Shown one piece after another: positions 28,271 through 35,428 of a stretch of 64,000 nucleotides of DNA (its first letter is position 1; every line of letters starts with the position of its first letter). Origin of the DNA: Algoriphagus limi. GTDB lineage: Bacteria > Bacteroidota > Bacteroidia > Cytophagales > Cyclobacteriaceae. Both the position numbers and the translations under genes were made by a program. The stretch spans positions 1,186,296-1,250,295 of the forward strand of contig NZ_JANWGH010000001.1 in assembly GCF_024919275.1 (NCBI RefSeq), in the 5' to 3' direction. Below the pieces are notes generated by a model. That model saw nothing but the letters and a program-made list of their open reading frames with translations, did no database searches and was not told the DNA's origin.

Positions 28271-29038
28271 ATGGAAAGTACAGTAGCACAAAAACTCGAC
28301 GCTATTTATAATTTACAGCAGATAGATTCCAAGCTTGACGCCATCGTCAAAGTCAGAGGAGCCCTTCCTGAGGAAGTTCAAGACCTTGAAGATGAAATAG
28401 CTGGCTACGAAACTCGACTTGATAAATTTCAAAAGGAAATTGAATCCTATGAAGAGGATATCAAGAACCTAAAAGAAAGCATCAAGGATTCTGAGAAACT
28501 GATCAAAAAGTATCAGGATCAGCAGATGAATGTTCGGAACAATCGTGAATATGATGCGATCACCAAGGAATTAGAGCTCCAAGACCTTGAAATCCAGGTT
28601 GCTAAAAAGAAAATCGCTGAAGCTGGTGTTAAAATCGACCAGAAGAAGTTGGATTTGGATGACTTGAAAGCTGTAATGGATGATCGTCAGAAAGATCTTG
28701 ACCTAAAGAAAAATGAACTTTCTACTATCGTCGCTGAAAGCGAAGCCGAAGAGGCAAAGCTGAAGGCAGATCGTGAAAAGGCCATCAAGAAAGTTGAGGA
28801 TCGATTGTATAAGTCTTATGAAAAAATCAGAGCAAATGCCAGAAACGGATTGGCAGTTGTAATGGTGAAAAGAGGAGCCTGCGGTGGATGTTTCAATACC
28901 GTACCACCTCAAAGACAAGCTGATATCCGAGAAAAGAAAAAACTTATCGTCTGCGAACACTGCGGTAGAATCTTGGCAGGAGTAGAAGATGAGATTGTTG
29001 AGGAAAAGCCTAAAAAGAAAAGAACAGCGAAAGCTTAA
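28271..29038 (+). CDS. Coiled-coil C4-type zinc-ribbon protein (CT398-like)
   Basis: About 180 residues of charged heptad-rich coiled coil are followed by a zinc ribbon with two Cys pairs: CGGC in the GACGGCFNTV segment and CEHC near the end (about residues 204-233), then a lysine-rich tail. The family (CT398/zf-RING_7) is thought to bind nucleic acid or act as a hub, but its role is not established. It lies three bases after the Nif3-like gene and is followed by a hairpin terminator, so the two form a short operon. Confidence 0.9.
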   Translation: MESTVAQKLDAIYNLQQIDSKLDAIVKVRGALPEEVQDLEDEIAGYETRLDKFQKEIESYEEDIKNLKESIKDSEKLIKKYQDQQMNVRNNREYDAITKELELQDLEIQVAKKKIAEAGVKIDQKKLDLDDLKAVMDDRQKDLDLKKNELSTIVAESEAEEAKLKADREKAIKKVEDRLYKSYEKIRANARNGLAVVMVKRGACGGCFNTVPPQRQADIREKKKLIVCEHCGRILAGVEDEIVEEKPKKKRTAKA

Positions 29039-29043
29039 TATTC

Positions 29044-29077
29044 AAACCCCGGCAAATTTGTCGGGGTTTATTTTTTA
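29044..29077 (+). terminator. Rho-independent terminator after the zinc-ribbon gene
   Basis: The AACCCCGGCAAATTTGTCGG stretch folds into a hairpin with stem aaacccc/ggggttt (29044-29050 with 29063-29069), extended by CAAATTTG, followed by TATTTTTTAA. It starts six bases after the stop codon. Confidence 0.85.
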
Positions 29078-29122
29078 ACTCCATCCTTGCTTTCCCTAGG
29101 ATATAATTCCTATATTGAAAGC

Positions 29123-29527
29123 ATGAGCCGGTTTTTAGCAATCATCCTATTTTCATTGATAAGTTTTCAGTCTTACGCTGAAAACCCAAGCTCCAAGACT
29201 TTTCTTGTTCTTTTCAAGTCTCAAGATCTAAAGCAAAATCACATCAATTTAAAGTCCATTGAATCCCAGTTTTCCTTCTATGACACAAAAACTTATGAAG
29301 GAAACTCCGAATTAGCGCTTTTGATTGAAATACCCTCCTGTGATTTTGACGAGTGCTTTTTAGGAGATTTTTTGATTCAAATAAGCAAAGACGAAGCTAT
29401 TCAATTGCAAGAAATAGCTTTTCGACTTTTTGACTTGACAGAAAACAAGGCTTTACTAAACAGTTACTTGAGCTTTTTTGAAGAGGAAACTCACAAAAAA
29501 GAGAAAAAGGTATCTACAGCCCTTTGA
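29123..29527 (+). CDS. Small secreted or periplasmic protein, function unknown
   Basis: I chose the ATG at 29123 (134 residues) because it opens a signal peptide ending near SYAEN; an in-frame start at 29087 would add 12 residues before it and lies close to the terminator. The mature part is about 115 residues, mixed alpha/beta, acidic, with a Cys pair in CDFDEC that may form a disulfide in the periplasm. I recognise no family. Its 3' end overlaps the convergent histidine phosphatase gene by 14 bases. Confidence 0.65.
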   Translation: MSRFLAIILFSLISFQSYAENPSSKTFLVLFKSQDLKQNHINLKSIESQFSFYDTKTYEGNSELALLIEIPSCDFDECFLGDFLIQISKDEAIQLQEIAFRLFDLTENKALLNSYLSFFEEETHKKEKKVSTAL

Positions 29528-30134
29528 GGTGAGCGCGATCATTTCCTTTTCTCAAAACAAAAGTTTCATCCCCTACTTGCTCAATTAGATACAGACACAA
29601 ATTGCTGTGTTCGAATTGATCCATGTATCTCAAGTCATATTTGAAAATAATACTCAGAAAAATACGCATAGCTCTACCATGCATACAGACCAGAATAGTC
29701 TCACCTGGGCCTTTTAGGATTTTCTCAATACCTCGTCTCATACGGATAGCCACTTGATTTGGGCTTTCACCTCCTGCGATGGCATAATCCAAATTCCCCA
29801 TTTGCCATTGGTGAAGCATATGCTTGTAGTACTCATTTTCTTGAGGTGTCATGGGTGTTCCTTCGTATTCACCCCAAGAAATCTCGTTCAGCTCAGGCAA
29901 AGCCTCGGTAGGAGTTCCTTTAGCAATAAAATCCTCAATAGACTGCTTTGTTCGAATTAGCGCTGTATGATAAATCTGATCAAATTTTATGTGTTTATAT
30001 GCTTCAAAAAAAGCCTTAGCCTGAGCCTTTCCTTTTTCATTAATCGGGGCATCAATTCCGCTTCCTTGTACCACCCCTCTTAGATTAAAGTCAGTTTGTC
30101 CGTGCCGTACTAAATAAATTTTTTTTCGAAGCAT
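29514..30134 (-). CDS. Histidine phosphatase family protein
   Basis: This 206-residue protein has the phosphoglycerate-mutase-superfamily signature VRHGQTDFN near its N-terminus (phosphohistidine His11), a central LPELNEISWGEYEG segment with the catalytic acid, and MHGRAMR with the second histidine. It is a cytoplasmic phosphatase; substrates in the family range from alpha-ribazole phosphate to sugar phosphates, so none is assigned. It is divergent from the menaquinone genes, with 50 bases between starts. Confidence 0.9.
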   Translation of the reverse strand: MLRKKIYLVRHGQTDFNLRGVVQGSGIDAPINEKGKAQAKAFFEAYKHIKFDQIYHTALIRTKQSIEDFIAKGTPTEALPELNEISWGEYEGTPMTPQENEYYKHMLHQWQMGNLDYAIAGGESPNQVAIRMRRGIEKILKGPGETILVCMHGRAMRIFLSIIFKYDLRYMDQFEHSNLCLYLIEQVGDETFVLRKGNDRAHLKGL

Positions 30135-30140
30135 TTTCTA

Positions 30141-30148
30141 TATTTTTG
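30141..30148 (+). promoter_or_regulatory. Possible -7 element for the menI-menF-menD operon
   Basis: TATTTTTG fits TAnnTTTG and lies 36 bases before the menI start codon in the short divergent region. No -33 TTG at the expected distance. Confidence 0.35.
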
Positions 30149-30184
30149 TCCAAACTCAAATAAAACCAATTCCCAAAAATACCC

Positions 30185-30607
30185 ATGATTTTTCAATCAA
30201 TACCTTCACTTGACGAATTAAACAAAAGTGGTGAGGGAACAATGGTAAGTCATCTTGGAATCAAATTTACTGATATCGGAGATGGTTCCTTGACGGCTAC
30301 CATGCCAGTAGATGAGAGAACCAAACAACCAATGGGCTTGTTACACGGGGGTGCAAATGTAGTACTTGCAGAGACTTTGGGAAGTGTAGCATCTTCTTTG
30401 ACGATTGATCTAACAAAACAAACCTGTGTGGGTTTGGAAATAAATGCCAATCACCTAAAATCAGTGCGTTCTGGGTTGGTAAAAGGGGTGGCCACTCCTA
30501 TCCATGCTGGTAGAAGTACTCAAGTTTGGGAAATTAAAATTTACAACGAAAATGAATCCCTCTGCTGCGTCAGCAGAATTACGATGGCGATTTTGGATAA
30601 ACAATGA
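30185..30607 (+). CDS. menI: Hotdog-fold thioesterase, probable 1,4-dihydroxy-2-naphthoyl-CoA hydrolase
   Basis: The 140 residues match the YdiI/EntH hotdog family, with HGGANVVLAETLGS (H54, catalytic Glu63). Family members hydrolyse aryl- or acyl-CoA. Because it starts an operon with menF and menD (four-base ATGA overlap with menF), the likely substrate is DHNA-CoA, an intermediate of menaquinone synthesis; this assignment comes from context, since sequence alone cannot separate MenI from PaaI-like enzymes. It acts in the cytoplasm, probably as a tetramer. Confidence 0.85.
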   Translation: MIFQSIPSLDELNKSGEGTMVSHLGIKFTDIGDGSLTATMPVDERTKQPMGLLHGGANVVLAETLGSVASSLTIDLTKQTCVGLEINANHLKSVRSGLVKGVATPIHAGRSTQVWEIKIYNENESLCCVSRITMAILDKQ

Positions 30608-31812
30608 TTGAATCTTTAGAAGCCAAATCTCTTTCACAATACGAGACCTTACAGCAGATACTTTCTGCAGGTTTCCAGTTCGGTGGTTCATTTGCACTTT
30701 GGCGCAAACCCCATTCCTCTGAATTGGAATTAACCTTTGATGATCAAAAAGAGGTTCGAAGAATTGACTTAAACCTAGAGGAATCAAAAGCTGGATTTAT
30801 TATCCATCCATTTGAAGACCAGGAAGATCAAAAGGCATTTTTTATAGAAGCTAAGGAATACTTCAAAATCCCTTTGGAAAAACAGAATGAACCTGTCCAA
30901 CTTCCGGATTGGATGCAGCAATTCAATCAAACACTTGATAAAAAGGAGATTATTCAAGCCTTCTATTTAAAAAGTCAACAGGCGGGTTCTTCAGAGCATG
31001 ATGGTACATCCAAAACAAAATTCCTGAACCTAGTAGAAAAAAGTATTTCTGCTATTCAAGAGGGTTATTTGGAAAAGGTGGTTCCCGCACGAACCAAAAT
31101 CCTTCCCATACCTGAAGATTTTGATCTTGCCAAAAGTCTTTTAAGTCTTTTGAAATCATATCCCAACTCCTTTGTCAATTTCTTCCATCTTCCAGGAATT
31201 GGAACTTGGATGGGTGCAAGTCCAGAAATATTAATTGAGACAAAAGAGGATTGGTTTTATACCATGTCGCTGGCAGGAACTCAACCTGCAAAAGGCGAGA
31301 ATCCCCTGAAAGCAGCTGCTTGGACTCAAAAGGAAATCGAAGAACAGGCACTAGTTAGCCGATACATAGTGGATTGCTTTAAGAAAATCCGACTGCGGGA
31401 ATACGAGGAGCATGGACCAAAAACTGTCTTGGCTGGAAATCTTCTGCACTTGCGTTCTGACTTTCGAGTGAATATGAAGGAAACTAATTTCCCACAGCTT
31501 GGCTCCGTGATGCTTCAACTACTTCACCCCACTTCCGCGGTATGCGGCATGCCAAGAAAGGAGGCTCATGATTTCCTTAAAAATTATGAAGGCTTTGACA
31601 GGAAGTTTTTTGCAGGATTCATTGGCCCGGTAAACATTGAAAAGAAAACCTCCATTTTTGTAAATCTACGGACAGCCTCTTTTTCCGATCAGTTTATCAC
31701 ACTCTATGCAGGAGCAGGAGTCACTGAAGACTCTGACCCTGAAAAAGAATGGGAAGAGACTGAGCTAAAATGCAATATCATCGGTAAGTTTATTCAAAAG
31801 CCACAGTTGTGA
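30604..31812 (+). CDS. menF: Isochorismate synthase
   Basis: MenF converts chorismate to isochorismate, the first committed step of menaquinone synthesis. The 402-residue protein has the chorismate-binding core in its C-terminal two thirds, including LEKVVPARTK, GASPEIL, SLAGTQP, HPTSAVCGMP and GAGVTEDSDPEKEW motifs. The N-terminal 120 residues are variable, as usual. It overlaps menI and menD by four bases each, consistent with coupled translation. Salicylate or siderophore synthases share this fold, but the menD neighbour settles the pathway. Confidence 0.95.
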   Translation: MIESLEAKSLSQYETLQQILSAGFQFGGSFALWRKPHSSELELTFDDQKEVRRIDLNLEESKAGFIIHPFEDQEDQKAFFIEAKEYFKIPLEKQNEPVQLPDWMQQFNQTLDKKEIIQAFYLKSQQAGSSEHDGTSKTKFLNLVEKSISAIQEGYLEKVVPARTKILPIPEDFDLAKSLLSLLKSYPNSFVNFFHLPGIGTWMGASPEILIETKEDWFYTMSLAGTQPAKGENPLKAAAWTQKEIEEQALVSRYIVDCFKKIRLREYEEHGPKTVLAGNLLHLRSDFRVNMKETNFPQLGSVMLQLLHPTSAVCGMPRKEAHDFLKNYEGFDRKFFAGFIGPVNIEKKTSIFVNLRTASFSDQFITLYAGAGVTEDSDPEKEWEETELKCNIIGKFIQKPQL

Positions 31813-33494
31813 GCCTACAAGCGATAGTTGATTTAGTAACCATTTGTGCCAAAAAGGGGGTTAAAAATGCCATTTTATCCCCAGGATCACGTTGTGCCCC
31901 TTTGACCATAGCTTTTGCGAGACATCCGGAAATAAAAACCAGGACAATTTCTGATGAACGTTCTGCGGCATTTGTTGCCTTAGGAATAGCTCAACAGTTG
32001 GAGGAACCCGTTGTATTGGTTTGTACCTCAGGTTCGGCAGCATTGAATTATTTTCCGGCAATTGCTGAAGCCTTTTTTCAGGAAATACCACTATTGATTC
32101 TTACAGCAGATAGGCCTCCTGAATGGATAGATCAATGGGATGGTCAGACTATTTTCCAGCCTGAAGTCTATGGAAAACATGTCAAAAAGTTTTTCCAGTT
32201 GCCTGATAGTTTCGAATCAAAGGATCAATTATGGCATGCACATCGCATCGTCAATGAGGCGATCAATCTTTCGAAAAATGGCCCAAAGGGACCTGTGCAT
32301 ATCAATATTCCACTTCGAGAGCCTTTTTATCCAAAGAAAGGCGAGGAATTGATTCCATCTTCAGAATTACAGGTGTTTGATTTTGAAAGAGGTCAAAAAC
32401 ATCTTTCTGAAAAGTCTCTTCAAGAGCTACAAAAGAATCTTGAAGAGTTCAACAGAATTTTAATCGTACCTGGGCAACAAAAACCTAATTCTATCTACCA
32501 GCAAGCCTTAGAAAAGCTTATTCAAAAGAAAAAGACGGTGGTTGTTTCGGATTGTATTTCTAACCTTCAGGTAGATGGAAGCATTACTTTGCATGATCAT
32601 TGGTTAGGCTATGAACACATCAATAAAAACCTCAAGCCCGATTTGGTGATCACTTTTGGCAAGTCATTGATTTCAAAGCCCCTGAAACTCTTCCTTAGAA
32701 AGCAACAAATAACACATTGGCATATTCAGCCACATGATGGAGTCAAAGACACCTTTCAGCACTTGAATAAAATTTTGGATTGTGAACCAGGTTTTTTCTT
32801 GGAATGGTTGGTTGATAATCTTCCGATTCAAAGTCAATCCTATTTTGAAAATTGGCAGGATTTGGAGCAAGAAGTACAGCAAGCCCTTCCGCCTACCTTG
32901 GAGAATACTGACTTTGGGGAATATCAAACCTTGCAGGAAGTTCTCTCCACGATTCCTAGCAATTCAAAAATCCACCTCGCCAATTCTATGGCAGTTAGGT
33001 ATGTGAATTTTTTGGGAAAAAGGAATCAAGAAATAATCTGCAATAGAGGCACAAGTGGGATTGATGGAACCAATAGTACTGCTGTAGGTTGCGCCTTGAC
33101 CACTTCCAAATTTGTTACAATTATTACTGGAGATTTGGCTTTCTTCTACGATCGAAATGCTTTTTGGAATAATTACGAAACACCAAATCTTCGAATAGTC
33201 CTTCTAAACAACCATGCTGGTGGGATTTTTCGACTAATCGATGGACCAAAGGAGCAGCCCGAATTGGAAGAATATTTTGAAACTCATCAAGCTCTTACTG
33301 CAAATTATCTCGCTGAGGAGCATGGCTTTGAATATTCCCGAGCACAAAACATTCAGCAAATAGAATTGGCATTGAAGGAATTTTACACCACTAGCTCCAA
33401 GCCTAAAATCCTAGAAATCGAATCCAAAAGTGCCAAAAATGCAGAGATCCTGAAATCCGTAAAGGAGACTATTCTAAAGCACCTCGAAATCTAA
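31809..33494 (+). CDS. menD: 2-succinyl-5-enolpyruvyl-6-hydroxy-3-cyclohexene-1-carboxylate synthase
   Basis: MenD is a thiamine-diphosphate enzyme that joins isochorismate and 2-oxoglutarate to form SEPHCHC. The 561 residues show the N-terminal pyrimidine-binding domain with SPGSRCAPL and the DERSAAFVALG glutamate region, a middle domain, and the C-terminal diphosphate domain with NRGTSGIDGTNST and GDLAFFYDRNAFWNN. The start is GTG at 31809, overlapping the menF TGA. No other men genes follow; the next gene is on the opposite strand. Confidence 0.96.
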   Translation: MSLQAIVDLVTICAKKGVKNAILSPGSRCAPLTIAFARHPEIKTRTISDERSAAFVALGIAQQLEEPVVLVCTSGSAALNYFPAIAEAFFQEIPLLILTADRPPEWIDQWDGQTIFQPEVYGKHVKKFFQLPDSFESKDQLWHAHRIVNEAINLSKNGPKGPVHINIPLREPFYPKKGEELIPSSELQVFDFERGQKHLSEKSLQELQKNLEEFNRILIVPGQQKPNSIYQQALEKLIQKKKTVVVSDCISNLQVDGSITLHDHWLGYEHINKNLKPDLVITFGKSLISKPLKLFLRKQQITHWHIQPHDGVKDTFQHLNKILDCEPGFFLEWLVDNLPIQSQSYFENWQDLEQEVQQALPPTLENTDFGEYQTLQEVLSTIPSNSKIHLANSMAVRYVNFLGKRNQEIICNRGTSGIDGTNSTAVGCALTTSKFVTIITGDLAFFYDRNAFWNNYETPNLRIVLLNNHAGGIFRLIDGPKEQPELEEYFETHQALTANYLAEEHGFEYSRAQNIQQIELALKEFYTTSSKPKILEIESKSAKNAEILKSVKETILKHLEI

Positions 33495-33546
33495 TTTTCC
33501 CATTTGTTATTGTAACCAGCCTTGGATTTAGTAAATCCGGTCACCA

Positions 33547-35109
33547 TTATTTCTTGATTAGGATTTCCTCAAGCTCCTCCAAAGATTTGTTTTTGGTTTC
33601 AGGTACTACTGCCATTACAAAGAAGAATCCTACAGCAGCAAAGAGGCCATACAATAAGAATGTGGTACTACTTCCCATAGTATCCAATTGCCAAGGAAAA
33701 AACTGCTGAACCAAATAGCTAACAAGGGAATTTAAAAAACCCACAAAGGAAATAGCCGCTCCTTTGATTTTGATTGGGAAAAGTTCAGAGAATAAAACCC
33801 ACATCACAGGACCTATCGAAATGGCAAACGACGCCACAAATCCCAAAATTCCGACGAGAATAAGAGTTGGATTGATTTGAATAGCCGCAGTGATCAGGTT
33901 CGATTCGAAAGTCAAAGCATCTTTTTCTCCCAAATTTTCTCGAATCGCTTCCTTAAAACTCACATCATTATCAAAAACCTCCTCGACAAGAGGAGTTAAA
34001 ATATCTTGGTTGATTTCTGAAGGAAGTGTTTTTATGGATTCAGTCGTCAATTTATAAGTGGCATTCCCAAATCCATAAGCCAAGAGTCCCATACAAAGAG
34101 CAATGCCAGCCAATCCAACAAGAAGCAAGGGTTTTCTTCCCAATCTATCAATAAAAAGGATAGCTAAAACAGTAAAAACCAAATTGGTCAAACCGACCAA
34201 AATAGCTTGAATAAAGGATGCATCCGTACCAATTCCAGATTGTTCAAAAATCATCGGAGCATAAAAGAAGACAGAGTTAATCCCTGTGATTTGTTGTAGA
34301 ATGGCGATTACCACTCCAATGACTAAAACCAATCGATAAGCCGGCTTGAAAAACTCAGTCATTTTGACCTTTTCCTTGTCCTTCTCTTCGTGAATACTCC
34401 GAATCGCATCATTGATTTGTTTTTTGGAATCTTCTAAATCAGTGAATTGATTCATAATTAGCAAAGCCTGATCAGTTTGTCCTTTCATCACCAACCATCG
34501 AGGGCTCTTTGGCACGAAAAATAATCCCACATAAAACAGCACTGCTGGTAAAAACTCTAAACCAAGCATCCATCTCCAATTCCATTTTTCAAAACCTAAA
34601 GCCAAAGCCCAATCTGACTGAGACTCACCCAATTTCAAAATCAGGTAATTCGTAAAAAATGCGACCGAAATACCAATGACAATATTTAATTGATTGAAAG
34701 ATACCAATCTTCCCCTCATGGCTGGTGGAGCGATTTCAGCAATGTACATTGGAGCCAAAATTAAAGAAGCTCCTACGCCGAATCCTCCGACCATTCGAGC
34801 AATTACCAATGTCAAAAAATCTGGTGCAATAGCAGAACCAAATGCACTTACTGCATACAGAATGGCTGCTACCTGAAGTACTTTTCTTCTACCAAAGCGA
34901 TCACTAAGAGGACCGGAAACCATCATGGCTAAGGTAGCTGTCAAGGTAAGAGAAGCTACTGACCAACCCAATTCGAGTTTGGTTAAATCAAATTCCGTCT
35001 CGATAAATTTGACTACTCCGGATATAACAGAGGCATCAAAGCCCATCAAAAACCCTCCGAGAGCTACGATCAGAGAAATTCTAACCGTGTAGGATTGATT
35101 GTTCGTCAT
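33547..35109 (-). CDS. MFS sugar porter with enlarged periplasmic loop
   Basis: This 520-residue transporter has 12 predicted helices and sugar-porter motifs: GPLSDRFGRRK after TM2, PKSPRWL after TM6, the QQITGINSVFFYAP stretch in TM7, DRLGRKPLL, and PETKNKSLEELE at the C-terminus. It should import a hexose or pentose with protons across the inner membrane. A roughly 57-residue acidic insert lies at about 348-405, between TM9 and TM10, where most family members have a short loop; it would face the periplasm. It is divergent from the propeller regulator, which may control it (inference). Confidence 0.9.
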   Translation of the reverse strand: MTNNQSYTVRISLIVALGGFLMGFDASVISGVVKFIETEFDLTKLELGWSVASLTLTATLAMMVSGPLSDRFGRRKVLQVAAILYAVSAFGSAIAPDFLTLVIARMVGGFGVGASLILAPMYIAEIAPPAMRGRLVSFNQLNIVIGISVAFFTNYLILKLGESQSDWALALGFEKWNWRWMLGLEFLPAVLFYVGLFFVPKSPRWLVMKGQTDQALLIMNQFTDLEDSKKQINDAIRSIHEEKDKEKVKMTEFFKPAYRLVLVIGVVIAILQQITGINSVFFYAPMIFEQSGIGTDASFIQAILVGLTNLVFTVLAILFIDRLGRKPLLLVGLAGIALCMGLLAYGFGNATYKLTTESIKTLPSEINQDILTPLVEEVFDNDVSFKEAIRENLGEKDALTFESNLITAAIQINPTLILVGILGFVASFAISIGPVMWVLFSELFPIKIKGAAISFVGFLNSLVSYLVQQFFPWQLDTMGSSTTFLLYGLFAAVGFFFVMAVVPETKNKSLEELEEILIKK

Positions 35110-35428
35110 ATTATTTTGGGTTAAATGGTTGGTATTATATTCTAGCGATCCATTTCAAGCTAATGATAATTCTTTATGATTTAAGCAAAATCAGTTCAAG
35201 AAAGCGCATTGTATGTCTTTTCTAATTAGTTTCTCATTCTTAGTCAAAACAAAAAATCAACTCAACCATTACTTCATCAAAGACTCATTTTCTATTTCAC
35301 AAAAGCTCAAAAAAAAGCCTATAACGATAAACAAGAGCCGATTCATGTTTTAAAAATTACAACAAAAAATCAATGCTGTTACATCAAGCTGATTATATTT
35401 ATCAACTGATATAAACCCAAATTGAACC
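35110..35428. other. Divergent intergenic region between MFS porter and propeller regulator
   Basis: This 319-base AT-rich stretch has no credible coding frame and no RNA gene that I can recognise. It must hold the promoters for both flanking genes. I see no exact TAnnTTTG element close to either start and no strong palindrome. Confidence 0.6.
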
